NCBI GenBank assembly: GCA_963556495.2
Contig: OY747705.1
Location: forward strand, 34,534,298-34,598,297
Source: Valencia hispanica
Taxonomy: Eukaryota > Chordata > Actinopteri > Cyprinodontiformes > Valenciidae
DNA length: 64,000 nt
Reading direction: 5' to 3'
Shown here: one piece after another, positions 34,929 through 46,638 of the stretch
Numbering within the stretch: the stretch's first letter is position 1
How the letters are laid out: the number at the start of each line of letters is the position of its first letter
Made by a program: the position numbers and the translations under genes
Notes under the pieces: generated by a model
Seen by the model: only the letters and a program-made list of their open reading frames with translations
The model's database searches: none
Told to the model about the DNA's origin: nothing

Positions 34929-36558
34929 CACTCAACAAAAATATAAACGCAACACCTTTGTTTCTGCTCCCATTTTTCATGAGATGGACTTAAAGATCCA
35001 AAATTCATTCCAGATACACAATATTACCATTTCTCTCAAACATTGTTCACAAATCAGTCTAAATGTGTGATAGTGAGCACTTCTGCTTTGCTGAGATAAT
35101 CCATCCCACCTCACAGATGTGCCACATCAAGATGCTGATCTGACATCATGATTAGTGCACAGGTGTACCTTATACTGCCCACAATAAAAGGCCACCCTGG
35201 AATGTGCAGTTTTTTGCTTTATTGGGGGTCTGGGGACTCAGAACTGGTCAGTATCCGGTGTGACCACCATTTGCCTCATGCAGTGCAACACATCTTCTTC
35301 GCATAGAGTTTATCAGATTGTCAATTGTGGCCTGTGGAATGTTGATCCACTCCTCTTCAATGGCTGTGCGAAGTTGTTGGATATTAGTGGGAACTGGTAC
35401 ACGCTGTCGTATACGCCGGTCAAGGACATCCCAAACATGCTCAATGGGTGACATGTCCGGTGAGTATGCTGGCCATGCAAGAACTGGGACATTTTCAGCT
35501 TCCAAGAATTGTGTACAGATCCTTGCAACATGGGGCCGTGCATTATCTTGCTGAAACATGAGGTGATGTTCATGGATGTATGGCACAACAATGGGCCTCA
35601 GGACCTCATCACGGCATCTCTGTGCATTCAAAATGCCACCAATAAAATGCACCTGTGTTCTTCGTCCATAACAGATTCCTGCCCATGCCATAACCCCACC
35701 ACCACCATGGGCCACTCGATCCACAACATTGACATCAGAAAAGCGCTCACCCACACGACACCACACACGCTGTCTGCCATCTGCCCTGAACAATGTAAAC
35801 CGAGATTCATCCATGAAGAGAACACCTCTCCAACGTGCCAGACGCCATCAAATGTGAGCATTTGCCCACTCAAGTCTGTTACGGCGACGAGCTGGAGTCA
35901 GGTCAAGACCCCGATGAGGACAACGAGCATGCAGTTGAGCTTCCCTGAGACGGTTTCTGACAGTTTGTGCAGAAATTGTTTGGTTATGCAAACCAATTGT
36001 TTCAGCAGCTGTCTGAGTGGCTGGTCTCAGACGATCTTGGAGGTGAACCTGCTGGATGTGGAGGTCCTGGGCTGGTGTGGTTACACGTGGTCTGCGGTTG
36101 TGAGGCCGGTTGGATGTACTGCCATATTCTCTGAAACGCCTTTGGAGACGGCTTATGGTGGAGAAATGAACATTCAATGCACGAGCAACAGATCTGGTTG
36201 ACATTCCTGCTGTCAGCATGCCAATTCGCGCTCCCTCAATACTTGTGGCATCTGTGGCATTTTGCTGTGAGACAAAACTGCACATTCCAGGGTGGCCTTT
36301 TATTGTGGGCCGTATAAGGTACACCTGTGCACTAATCATGATGTCAGATCAGCATCTTGATGTGGCACACCTGTGAGGTGGGATGGATTATCTCAGCAAA
36401 GCAGAAGTGCTCACTATCACACATTTAGACTGATTTGTGAACAATGTTTGAGAGAAATGGTAATATTGTGTATCTGGAATGAATTTTAGATCTTTAAGTC
36501 CATCTCATGAAAAATGGGAGCAGAAACAAAGGTGTTGCGTTTATATTTTTGTTGAGTG
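34929..36558 (-). mobile_element. Tc1-like transposon, structurally complete
   Basis: TA duplications (34927-34928 and 36559-36560) flank long inverted arms of about 285 bp (34929-35213 and about 36274-36558). The outer end is cactcaacaaaaatataaac. Comparing the arms by eye, I find about three mismatches (near 35001, 35115 and 35177), roughly 99% identity. That means a recent insertion or gene conversion between arms. The 1630 bp length is normal for Tc1. Transposase lies on the minus strand between the arms. This is the youngest-looking element of the window. Confidence 0.92.
35248..36339 (-). pseudogene. Tc1 transposase (DD34E), one in-frame stop
   Basis: The enzyme cuts and pastes the element at TA sites in the nucleus. 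The N-terminal half has two helix-turn-helix regions (ARIGMLTAGMSTRSVARALN ... HFSTISRLQRRF, then QTISAQTVRNRL). The catalytic half has MDESRF, FQQDNARPH and SPIEHVWD, so all three acidic residues are present, and the last two are 34 residues apart. The only lesion seen is TGA at 35848-35850 (codon 164), between ANAHI and WRLARW, in the same frame on both sides. A CGA to TGA change is the simplest explanation. Counting it, the frame is 363 codons, close to the family's usual 340-360. The Met at 36339 is the first in frame. A later start such as the Met before CSFVSQQ is possible, because the first residues overlap the inverted arm. Confidence 0.9.
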
Positions 36559-36594
36559 TATATAAATTTAGTGGTTTTTACAATAATTTGACAA

Positions 36595-37170
36595 AAAAAA
36601 CTGACTGAGAGACCTACCAAAATTATTCATATCTTTTGAACGTTTTCACACATTATCATGTTAAAACCCTAAACTGATAACCATTTTGAAAGTTTTACAG
36701 TAAAAATCTTAAAGGTGTGGGATACATTTGCATTCAGTCCCCTATACTCTGATTTCTCTAAACAAAATACTGTGCAACCAGTTATTTAAAAGTTACTTAA
36801 GTATGAATTGGGCACCACCTGTGTCTAACAAAATATAAATGCTCCAGTTACATAACAAACAGCACCATGTAGGCAAAGGAACACACCTGGGATTAAGTTG
36901 TTGAGATATTGAAGCAATAGTTATTCCAACATCCCAAGCTTTGTACAGCACATGAAGCACCATTCACTCCTTCATTCAAAAGCAGATGAGAATGTGCAAA
37001 ATGCTAAGTTTGGCAGAAGATCTACTCTCTACATTACTCTGAACACACCATCCCCACAGTGAACCATGGTGATGGTAGCATAATGCTGTGGGAATGCATT
37101 CTCAGTAGCTCCAGGAAAGCTGGCCATGGCTCATTGGAAGACTGATTGAGCTAAATAAAGGGAAAGAAAT
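36595..37170 (+). mobile_element. Tc1-like transposon remnant
   Basis: The left part (tattcatatcttttgaacg, gtgtgggatacatttgcatt) follows the same kind of end seen at 27671. Further on, caccatccccacagtgaacc, then catggtgatggtagcataat and gctgtggg match a Tc1 transposase coding stretch. Large internal gaps leave no frame. It starts about 35 bp after the complete Tc1 and is probably the older insertion that the younger one landed beside. Confidence 0.65.
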
Positions 37171-37213
37171 TCTTTTTAAAGCTGAAAAAAACTATGAAAA
37201 AAATACAATAACA

Positions 37214-37532
37214 GGATAACAATAATAGCTTGCATTTATATAGTGCTTTTCAAGAATTTCAAAGTGCTTTACAACTCCATTATTCATTCACTCTCACATT
37301 CACACACTGGTGGAAGCAAGCTATGATTATAGCCACAGCTGCCCTGGGGCAGACTGACAGAAGCGAGGCTGCCATATCGCGCCATCAGCCCTTCTGGCCA
37401 ACACCAGTAGGCAAGGTAGGTGAAGTGTCTTGCCCAAGGACACAACAACATGTAGCAGGTGGAAGCTGGAATCGAACCCACAATTTCTGGGTTCTGACAA
37501 CTCTACCACTGAGCTACAGCTGCCCAACAACA
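37214..37532 (-). mobile_element. tRNA-derived SINE, copy 1
   Basis: On the minus strand the head reads gtagctcagtggtagag (37501-37517) and gggttcgattcc (37468-37479), the A and B boxes of an RNA polymerase III tRNA-type promoter. A central block (cacagctgccctggggcaga, about 37333-37352) and gaagtgtcttgcccaagga are shared with the copy at 58128-58462. The 3' end on the minus strand reads aagcactatataaatgc, like the 3' ends of the L2-type LINEs here, which may supply its reverse transcriptase. Membership in the V-SINE superfamily is possible but not shown. Confidence 0.75.
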
Positions 37533-39225
37533 ACCTTAAACAAACATCCTAAACTACAATTGATTTAAGATCAAATCATATCCATGTGTTGAAATGGCTT
37601 AAAGTCCAATTCAAATCAAACTGTGAAGCTGTGGTAAGAATGCAAAAGTTATATTTAAAGATGGATCCTCTTTAAATTCAAACTGTAAATCAGTGAACCT
37701 GGTAGAGACAATAAAGTCGCATGATCTACATACGAATACAGGCCACATTTTTCAGTTTTTTTGTTGGAAAGTTCTTTGAAAACTACGTTTCACTCTGGTT
37801 TGCACTTTAAAGTTATGCACCTCTGCGTGTTGGTGTATCATGTAAATTCCTCTCAAAAATGCATAGAAATTTGGGTTGTAATGTGATAAACACTGAAAAA
37901 CCTTAAAAGGATGTTTACAATTTTCCAAGGACTTGACTTTTAAAGCCCTGTGTGCCTATACAGTTTATTTTCTTTGCTGCCGGTTCTCAGGACAAAATGT
38001 TCTGGGCAATTAAGCTTATTAACAATTACAATTTACCGTGAGATCATTCTTCAGCTGAGATGCATCGAATAGATTAAGACTAACTCCTGTAACACTGTAA
38101 CACAGCTGAAGAATGAAGTCACCCTCCTCACTGAGGACTTAATCAGTTTCAGCCAGAATGAAACAGATTTCCATTCTTGCATCTAAAAACTACAGTACCT
38201 TAAGGCCTTGATCTGAGAGCCATCTGTACTTGTTCCAAACACAAAGCACATGTGTGTTTTATAAGCCTCCCACAATGTGATATGTTTATTTGTGTCTCCC
38301 AGTGAATACTAAGAAAAAAGAGGTCTGAAAACACTGAAAGCCAGCTGAATATAGTTATTGTACTTTGCAAGCCAATGAACAGAAAAATGCAGTGAAATGA
38401 ATTACAGAGAAGACTTCTGAGGAAGTTTCCAATATAAGTTTCACATCAGGAATCTTGATGAGGTTTAAGGCTTAATAATAATATCTACTATTAATATATT
38501 CTGTCCTGTTGATGAAATATAGATTAAGACTGCCATCTGATGTGAGCAAATTTAAAGTAGCTATTAGACTATTGCAGAGGGACTGAGAAGTATTCACAGG
38601 AGAGGTCCTAAAAGATCATACTTGAATTGAACAACTACAATGTAATAACTATTTAATGTTCTTCCAGATGGACGTTTTTCACCATATAGAAAGAGCCTAC
38701 ACAAGAAAAAATACTGCATTGTACAAAGTTTAAAACCACCGATAATTTCTTGACCAAATGTTCTTGTATTCTTAAAAACAAAAGTCTGAATTAATGGTTC
38801 TTCTGACAATCTGAAGACATCTCCAAGTATCTGATTTCTTTTTTACTATTTTTCACTTTTTTTCCCATCTGATCATCATGGCATATTATTCAGTTTATCT
38901 TCAAAATTGAGGCATTGCCAAGTAGAGAATAAAAGAACTGTCAACTGAGGTATATGAAAGTCATGTCAGAGAAAAACAGTAGGAAAAAAGATCCAGCAAC
39001 CCTGACACAAGACCTGAAAGATACATTATCTTTCAGTTGCTCCATATGTTATTTACTCAGTGTCAAAATGGAATATGTTTATTAATTTGTATGGGTTTAT
39101 TAAAAGTAATGGCATCAAACCAGGTCTTTCTGACAGGTTGAATTGCCTGAAGACCTAACTTAACTTCAATTGTTTGATATGTTGCCAATTAAGTCTGTGG
39201 TATTATGCAATGATAGTGGAAGGAA
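37533..39225. other. No recognised feature
   Basis: AT-rich unique-looking sequence without repeat ends or credible frames. Confidence 0.4.
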
Positions 39226-39389
39226 TGCTTTTATTTTGGTGTAACAGGAGGTGACATCTGTACAGGGTTCAGTTGTTAGCAGGAAAGTAATGTTGTGGCA
39301 CAGAGGCGACTGCTGCTGTAGCTGGTTATCAATTTAGACAGACTCCGATTACGTCGTTGTGCGAATCTCATTATATGAATAACTTGACA
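39226..39389 (+). repeat. 5' LTR remnant (3' part only)
   Basis: It aligns with 43557-43722 (tgcttttattttggtgtaac ... gaataacttgaca). The first 237 or so bases of the LTR, with its promoter part, are absent, so the left boundary of the element was lost by deletion. Confidence 0.85.
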
Positions 39390-39467
39390 TGGTCTCAGAG
39401 CAGGGCTATTTGTAAGTGGAGAATGAAGAAGAAAAAGAAAAACAAAGCGTATCATTTTGGCGGAGGA

Positions 39468-40220
39468 ATGGGAGACGCGACGGAAGATATGGCGCAACCT
39501 ACACCAACTGCTACGTTCAGAATACAACCTCCAGAGCCATTCCATTTTTCCAATCCTCAAGAATAGGAGCGTTGGATTAGGAGATTTGATCGCTTTCGGC
39601 TTGCAAGCAATTTAAACGAAACGTCAGAAGAAAACCAGGTAAACACGTTAGTGTATTGCATGGGCGATGAAGCCGAAGATGTGCTTAAGGGGCTGACGCT
39701 AACCACAGATGAGAGGAAGAAGTACACAGATGTTAAGGCGGGCTTGATGCATTTTTTGTACCTAAAAAGAATGTAATCTACAAAAGAGCCAAGTTCAATC
39801 AGCGTGTGCAACTGCCGGGAGAAACGATGGATTCCTTTATCACTGCTCTTTACAGATTAGCTGAATATCCTTGAAACTGCTATAACAAAGACAAGGCACT
39901 CTGAAGAAGTTAGACGACAGCAGTGTGACTTAAGAGGTGAAAATGGCGGTGCTAGCCAGTGCTCCAATGTTGATGCTGTGCTTGCCAAAAGTTACAGAAA
40001 ACCCAAATTTCCCTCAAAGCCTCAGCCTCAGCCCCAAGCACAAACACCAGGCAAATATAAACCTAATATATGGCCACAGCAAGGTTCAAAGGCCTGTTAT
40101 AGATGTGGGAAAATGCCATCACATGGAAAATCAGAATGCCCTGCTATAGATGTTGTGTGTCACAACTGTGGCAAAACAGGACATTTGGCAAAGTGTGCAG
40201 AAACAGTGCAAAATCTCTGA
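39468..40220 (+). pseudogene. gag remnant with zinc knuckles
   Basis: Gag packages the element RNA. The frame opens MGDATEDMAQPTPTATFRIQ, meets a TAG at 39564-39566, and continues with FDRFRLASNLNETSEENQV and MGDEAEDVLKGLTL, a gag-like capsid pattern. After frameshifts, the C-terminus (39978-40220) carries two Cys-His knuckles: CYRCGKMPSHGKSEC, with a 5-residue Cys-His gap, and the canonical CHNCGKTGHLAKC. These bind RNA. The breaks rule out a functional protein. Confidence 0.85.
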
Positions 40221-41500
40221 ATGCTGTCACCACAGAAGAAGAAGGGAGTTTATTTCTGGGAGCCGTTGATGCTGGAAAAGACCCGTGGACAGTGCAGCTA
40301 CAAGTGAGACACAAGAAAGTGTGCTTTAAAATTGACAATGGGGCTGATGTCACCACCCTGCCAGCCGAGGTGTACTATGACATTACAGGGGGACCTGATG
40401 CAAAGCGCTTGGCAGTGTCGACACGGCCATTGTTTAGGCCAGGTGGCAATGTACTCTCTGTTCTAGGTGTAGCCAGGGAAACACTGTGCAGAGGCTATAA
40501 GACAGCCACAGAGGGCATTTATGTCATAAAAGACCTGCATACTGCACTGCTGGAATGGCCTGCCATAGAACAGCTTCAGCTTGTGTGCAGGGCTGACAGC
40601 ATGACCATGGAATCTGTGCAACAACAGTATCCGAAGCTGTGTAGCGGCTTGGGTCTTGTTCGGAGGCCATACTCCATAAGCCAGAGACTGTGCCCTTCTC
40701 TCTCCACGCACCACGCAGAGTCCCTTTGCCACGTATGGGAAAAGTGAAGGAGGAGATAGACCGTATGGAGAAGATGGGCGACTGATTGGTGCGCTGGGAT
40801 TGTGGCGGTGCCGAAAAAAGCAGGTACTGTTCGCATTTGTGTGGATTTCACAAGGATGAATTAATCAGTATGCAGAGAAAAGTTTATCTTGCCTTCTGTC
40901 GAGCACACTCTGGGCATGCTAGCTGGCGCAACAGTATTCAGCAAATTAGATGCCAATATGGGCTTTTGGCAAGTACCATTGACAAAAGAGTCTGCCAAAT
41001 ACACCACCTTCATTACGCCTTTCGGGCGCTACTATTTTAACCGGCTACCCTTTGGCATAGCTTCAGCCCCCGAACACTTTTAAAGGATCATGATGACAGA
41101 CAGGACCGGTGGCCTGGAAGGAGTACTGTGTCACATGGATGACATCCTGGTCTGGGGACAGACGCAGGATGAGCATGATAGGCGGCTACATGTGGTACTA
41201 GAGAAGGCACAAAAAGCTGGCATTACGCTCAACATGGACAAATGTGAGCTCACATGCCATACAGTCAGATTCCTGGGTCATGTTATTTCAGCAGATGGAG
41301 TAAAGCCAGATCTGGAGAAGACGAGAGCTGTGCAAGAGATGGACGCACCCAAAAATGTCAGCAAACTCAGGAGTTTTCTGGGTGTGGTTTATCAGCTGGA
41401 CCGCTTCTTCCCTAACCTGGCTGAAAAAGACAAAGTGCTCAGAGACCTGCTACAAGAAGAACCACTGGTACTGGGGGAAAGAGCAGCAGGCCGCCTTTGA
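40221..41500 (+). pseudogene. pol remnant: protease and reverse transcriptase
   Basis: The protease segment (about 40300-40375) reads VCFKIDNGADVTTLP. The aspartic protease triad Asp-Thr/Ser-Gly has Asn in the middle. The RT follows in pieces: FSKLDANMGFWQVPLTKES and NRLPFGIASAPEHF (40889-41083), then CHMDDILVWGQ with the catalytic DD and FLGHVISADGV (41090-41350). Stops and shifts between pieces (for example near 41083) show a dead copy. Order and motifs are those of Ty3/gypsy. Confidence 0.88.
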
Positions 41501-42224
41501 TCAGTTAAAAACAGAGCTGTCATCCACACCAGTGCTCGCACCATACAACCCAAACGGTGCACTAAAAATCTCTGCTGATGCCTCTTCCTTTGGCCTGGGG
41601 GCAGTCCTGCTGCAGAAGAGCGATGCCAGGTGGTCACCTGTGGCATATGCATCCAGGTCAATGACAGCAACAGAGCAGCGCTATGCTCAAGTAGAGAAGG
41701 AGGCCTTAGCTGCAACGTGGGGTTGTGAAAGGTTCTGCTGTTTCATCCTGGGAAGACCATTCGAGCTGGAAACTGACCATAAGTCATTGGTGAGTCTGCT
41801 GGGCGGGAAAGCTTTGGATGACCTCCCACCAAGAATCCGGAGATTTAGGATGCGGCTCATGCGGTACAACTATACAGTCAATCATGTCCCTGGCAAAAGC
41901 CTGTGGACACCCGACACCTTATCTCGTGCTCCTCTGAGAACCGCAAGAACACACACAGATACAAGTCTGCTAGAGGACACCAACATCTATGTGCACTCTG
42001 TCATCAACATTCCTGTCAGTGGAGATTATCTGAGCAGCTTACATGAGCACCTGAAGGCAGACAGCACATGCTCTGCTCTGATGGAGTACTGCACGGACGG
42101 CTGGCCTGAAAAAAGCCAACTGCAGGGAGAGCTGAGACATTACTGGCCAGATAGAACAGTGGTGACTGTGCATGATGGACTGCTGCTGCGGGGCACGAGG
42201 CTCATCATCCCATTAGCCTTATAA
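41355..42224 (+). pseudogene. pol remnant: RNase H domain
   Basis: The 289-codon frame carries LKISADASSFGLGAVLLQ, VAYASRSMTATEQRYAQVEK, ELETDHKSLVSLLG and VPGKSLWTPDTLSRAP, the order expected of the RNase H of Ty3/gypsy pol, including the SADAS and TDHKS acidic sites. It removes the RNA strand after minus-strand synthesis. It overlaps the end of the RT piece in another frame, owing to a shift near 41480. It ends at TAA (42222-42224) before the integrase. Confidence 0.88.
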
Positions 42225-42230
42225 GGGGAT

Positions 42231-43095
42231 GTGCTGCAGAGACTGCATGAGGGACACCTGGGGGTGACAAAGTGCAGGGGCATGGCCAAACAGACGGTAT
42301 GGTGGCCAGGACTTAGCAGCCAGCTGAATGACATGGTACTGAAATGTAGAACGTGCATTCAAGAGAGAAAGAATGTCAAAGAGCCGCTGATGCCAACGGA
42401 GATGCCAGACAGGCTTTTGGCAGATCTTGGGTGCTGACCTGTTAACGCTGAAAGGCAAGACCTATCTAGTTGTAGTAGATTATTTCCCAAGGTATGTGGA
42501 AATTGCATTGCTGTCACCCACAAGGTACACAGATGTGGTGATGCACTTGAAATCCAAGTTTTCTCATCATGGAATTCGTGAATTTCTTAAAAGTGACAAT
42601 GGGCCCCATTTTTCTGGCTGCCACTTTAAAGCCTTTGCAGCAGAGTATGGCTTTGTGCACATTTCAAGCAGCCCCAAGTTTCCCCAGAACAATGGGGAGG
42701 CGGAATGCGCTGTACAAACCGTGAAGAACCTGCTAACAAAGGCATCAGACCCATATCTTGTGTTGCTGGCCTACAGAGCAAACCCTCTACAGAATGGCTA
42801 TAGCGCAGCCGAGCTGTTAATGGGGCGCCACCTCCGCACTACAGTTCCTGCCCTTCCAACCCTGCTGAATCCAGTTTTGCCTGACTACAACGCGCTGGAG
42901 GCCAAAGAAAGCGAGAAGAGGGGGAACGACGTGAAATCCTTCGACAGGAGACACGGCGCGAGAAACCTGGAGCCACTTGTACCGGAGGAGGATGTGTGGA
43001 TCCACACACAACACCCCTCGCTCTTATATTGTCCATGTGCCTCAGGGCACACTGAGGAGGAAACGGCATCACTTGGTGCCACTGCAGACCAATAA
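42231..43095 (+). pseudogene. pol remnant: integrase
   Basis: The zinc-binding N-terminus shows LHEGHLGVTKC and CRTCIQERKN (His-His-Cys-Cys type). A frameshift near 42427 leads to the core: GADLLTLKGKTYLVVVDYF, KSDNGPHFSG and NNGEAECAVQTVK, keeping the three acidic positions (Asp, Asp, Glu). The C-terminal part follows to about 42990 (PEEDVW) before the frame degrades. It would insert the element DNA into the genome. No chromodomain is visible. Confidence 0.88.
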
Positions 43096-43319
43096 GGGGG
43101 TAGTCGACGCTGATGAGTCACAGGTGGGAGAAGATACATCAGTGACATCATCACCGGCACCAGTGACATCATCCCCATCGCCAGCTCCACCAGTGACAAC
43201 ATCACCCAGCAGACAGGCCCCCACCACAGAGACTGTGCGGACCAGGTGTGGGAGAGAGGGTAGACAGCCGCAGAGACTTGATTGGTGATTTATTGATGTG
43301 CTTTCTAAAAAAAAAAAAG

Positions 43320-43722
43320 TGTGGAATGTGATTGTGAAATTGTTCAGCTTTAATGTTTACATTTACCTGAAACCGGAGAGTTTAAGTTTTGAAGAATACA
43401 GCCTGCTTAAATAATAGTTCACAGTATGGTAATGTGTAAGCTATTTATTTCTATTTTGCATGCTTGAAGCAGGGACAGATCAGGCACAGGTCTTCCAGCA
43501 AAAAGGGCAGAATAAACCCCTTAAGACCTAGAGAGACAAAGGTAGTCCACCCTTTGTGCTTTTATTTTGGTGTAACAGAAGGTGACGTCTGTACAGGGTT
43601 CAGTTGTTAGCAGGAAAGTTATGTTGTGGCACAGAGGCCTACTGCTGCTGTAGCTGGTTGTCAAAAAAGACATGCTCTGATTATGTCGTTGTGCGAATGT
43701 CAATTTATGAATAACTTGACAA
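43320..43722 (+). repeat. 3' LTR of the Ty3/gypsy-like element
   Basis: It starts tgtggaatgtgattg after an A-rich tract and ends aataacttgaca, so it has TG...CA ends. A polyadenylation-type AATAAA lies at about 43511. It is about 403 bp. Only its last 166 bp have a partner in the 5' LTR. No target duplication can be compared, because the left end is lost. Confidence 0.75.
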
Positions 43723-45059
43723 AGTTTAGACGAAACAAAAGTTTATCCCTTGAGTTCAAGAGCCTTTATATGCTTAAATGCTTTTTAAGTCACCCCTATG
43801 TAATTTGGTAAACAAAACAAAAACATTCCTCAGAAAATGGTTTGGTAGAATATTGATATAATTGATAATTAATAGATAATTAATAGATAATCAATAATTT
43901 TATCAAATAAAATCGTGAAGCTTTGTTGGTCCATAACTTTCACTAAAACTGTGCGAATTTTAATTAAAACAAGTTTTAATATTCAGTATGTAAAGTAAAG
44001 AAGAAATGTGATCATTTCAACCTATTTTTGACCAAGCAGTATCTTAAATGCACAGCAGAAATATAATTTTACTTACCGAAAAAAATGGAGCTCAGACTTC
44101 TTGGACAGTCTGTTAGTGTAATCATTTCCACAGCAAGCCATCTTTGTCCAATAAGTGCATGATTAACATCTGAACACAAATAAACATTGCGGTTTGCAAC
44201 TGATGGTCAACTTCAGAGAAACAAAATGGCCCAGACTTTTATCGTGAGGGCGAGGCTGTGGCCTTCCCTGGAGCAAGCAGGGGGGGCAAGCTGCTAGCCA
44301 CCAGTGCTTATCTGAGACCTGTCAATCAAAAGGACACTCATATTTTCAAGTTTAAATTACATCTTCACCCCTTCAGACTCGTCATGACGGTAAACTTTAC
44401 CTATTAAACCTAAAATGTTTTTTTTGAACCAGGCTGCAAACATGTTTATTTCTGCTATGGTGTCGGCATTTTTACCATGGGAGTCAATGGGAACCTGCTC
44501 CGTTCTGCAGCCAGCCTCTAGTGGATGAAAGGGGAACTGCAATTTTTGTTACTTCCACGTTTGCCTCACATTTGGCCAGAGGAGTTTGCCCCTTGGGTTT
44601 GTCCTATATTTTGGCGCTGTCTTGAACGCACCTCATCTTTTTCCACCTTTTTTTTTTAGGTTTATAGTGCTAGTAATAGGGTAAAATAATAATTAAAATG
44701 CCAGGTCCGGTGGTGCAAGTAGGAAAATTTTGGTGGCTTGTCCTGATTCTCCTCCCTATGAAGGGTAGCAGTGGTGTCGTCAGTCGATTTTGGATTAATT
44801 CCCAAATGTTTTCTCTCTAGCCCCAGATGTTTGAAGTCTTTGGTTTCACTCACCAGCCGCAGGCTCACCGCTCCTTCAATCACACACAAAGGGCCAGCTG
44901 TGCTCTACTCTGACTTCACTCAGTGTTTAGTCTTAACACCTTATTATGGTATTGACATCCAAGACATATGTTAACGCCTTGCCATACCATGGCTTGCCAT
45001 AGTCAGTATGTCGCTACCGTGGGCACACACCCCCTCCCCTCTCCTGACGAGGCCGCTCT
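43723..45059. other. No gene; possible old interspersed repeat at 44230-44600
   Basis: The segment with gggagtcaatgggaacctgc and agcctctagtggatgaaagg has the look of a fish interspersed repeat. I cannot assign the family. Nothing else is recognisable. Confidence 0.3.
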
Positions 45060-45614
45060 GTACAAATGAAATCAAACTTTATTTATAAAGCTCTTTTCAT
45101 ACACAAATTGCAGTTCAAAGTTCTTTACATTATTAAAGTGAACCCACATAAACCACATTCCCATCCCTCCCCCACAGATTTAAAAGCATGATCATAGTTA
45201 TACCCCCCAACCCAACCCAACCCTCATGCAAGCACACACTTAGAAGTAACAGTAAAAAGGACAATGGACTGAGTACAGATGAGCCAGGAAGCGCCATCAA
45301 AAGAACCATCGGCACCGGACCAGTAGATCAACAGCTGTTGCACTGTCACTGACCCAGGGCGCCTGAGAGGAGGCGGGGCTGAGACACCCACCACCATTAA
45401 GCGCTACCTGGTGGGCACCCAGGCAGCCACAGCCGACCACCGCTCCTGAGGCAGAGGGCTCCTATAGAACAAACACTGGAACGAAGATTAAAATAACAAG
45501 TTAAAGTATAAAATAAACAGAGAATAAGTATGGTAAGATAAAGTATTAAAAACACTGATAAAATGTATGAAGTAAAACATGCAGAGCAATTAAATGGACT
45601 ATAATAAATAATAA

Positions 45615-45846
45615 TCAGGTAAAAGCAAGGCTAAAAAGGTGAGTCTTGAGCCTGCTCTTAAAAACATGAACGCTCTCTGTGGCCCTAAGGTCCTCCGGCA
45701 GCCTGTTCCAGAGGTGAGTACCATAATAATAGAAAGATGCCTCGCCATGAGTGTGTGTCATGACTTTAGGGATAACAAGGAGACGGCTGCCAGAGGAGCG
45801 AAGACCACGAAGGTTCATATATGGTAAACGCAGATTTGAAAGATAC
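45615..45846 (-). pseudogene. LINE ORF2 C-terminus (outer element)
   Basis: The frame reads MNLRGLRSSGSRLLVIPKV, HGEASFYYYGTHLWNRLPED and [13 protein letters not shown] up to the normal stop, the last segment of an L2-type ORF2. It is intact over this short piece. The preceding segments lie beyond the nested insertions (46640-46850 and 45996-46096). No enzyme activity is possible. Confidence 0.85.
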
Positions 45847-45847
45847 G

Positions 45848-45995
45848 GCAAGGCAAAGGAAGGCAAGGCAATTTTATTTGTATAGCACACTTTCAACAAC
45901 AAGGTGATTCAAGGTGCTTTACATGATTAAGAGGTTAAATAAAAATAGCAGTAAAACACAGACAAAGCAAATACAGTAAAAACAGAAAACAGCAA
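45848..45995 (-). mobile_element. Nested LINE 3' end with CCTTG tail
   Basis: On the minus strand one reads aatcatgtaaagcaccttg ... ttgtatagcaca-type end followed by ccttgccttcctttgcc. This is the same 3' end as the LINE at 11152-13445. Only about 150 bp are present, so it is severely 5'-truncated, as usual for LINE insertions. It lies inside the coding part of the outer LINE. Confidence 0.8.
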
Positions 45996-46096
45996 AAAAT
46001 ATAAGAAGCCCCAAGACCATTAAGACACTTAAGAAGCATTAAAAGAACCCTAAAATTGATCCTAAAACATACGGGGAGCCAATGCAATAAGTTTAA

Positions 46097-46638
46097 GGGG
46101 CTGTTTACACGACAACGTTGCTGTTTTTGTTTGAATACGCGGGTGTTTACACGACAGGGCGCAGGATGGAAAACGATGTAGTACATATGCCCAGCCTTTA
46201 GATGGCAGTGTGCCTCGTGTATGCAGTGTTCCAAGGTTTCCCCCTCAAAACCCGGAAAAGAAACATTTCATGATAACTAACATAACATACAACTGTGGTG
46301 TGGACTGATGAAGAAATGGAATTAGTGCTTAATTCAACACGGGACTGTACTAGTACCTGGATCCGCCATTGTTGTTGTTTTTCTGTAGAAAATCGGAGTG
46401 CGCAAGTCCAACATGGCTGTAGGCGACTGGCAGTGACGTCATCGTTTTCAAAAGTCTCCGACTTGAATTTACATGAGAACGAATCACCCAGCGTTTTCAG
46501 AACTCTCCACTCTGGAAGCCGTTTTCGAAAAGCTGCATTTTCGCCCCCTTGTTTTCCCATTGTCGTGTAAACGAGAGGCCAAATCGGAGAGAAAAACCTC
46601 AGTTTTGCTGAAAAAAATGTTGTCGTGTAAACAGCCCC
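46097..46638. mobile_element. PIF/Harbinger-like MITE nested in the LINE
   Basis: The ends ggggctgtttacacgacaac and gttgtcgtgtaaacagcccc are perfect inverted repeats. They are flanked by TAA at 46094-46096 and 46639-46641. A 3-bp TAA/TTA duplication with G-rich ends fits PIF/Harbinger. The gtttacacgac block recurs internally near 46143-46153. The 542 bp have no transposase. The outer LINE continues on both sides. Confidence 0.85.

Larger units (their letters stand above)
39226..43722 (+). mobile_element. Ty3/gypsy-like LTR retrotransposon, degenerate
   Basis: A partial 5' LTR (39226-39389) and a full-looking 3' LTR (43320-43722) enclose gag, protease, RT, RNase H and integrase remnants in Ty3/gypsy order (integrase last). 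After the 5' LTR comes tggtctcagagcaggg (39390), a plausible primer-binding site. Before the 3' LTR is an A-rich polypurine tract (43308-43319). The reading frame is cut by many stops and shifts, so nothing is translated as a whole. No env-like gene is seen. Confidence 0.9.

Noticed and set aside
35509..36201. 230-codon plus-strand frame
   Set aside because: It is antisense to the Tc1 transposase on the minus strand.
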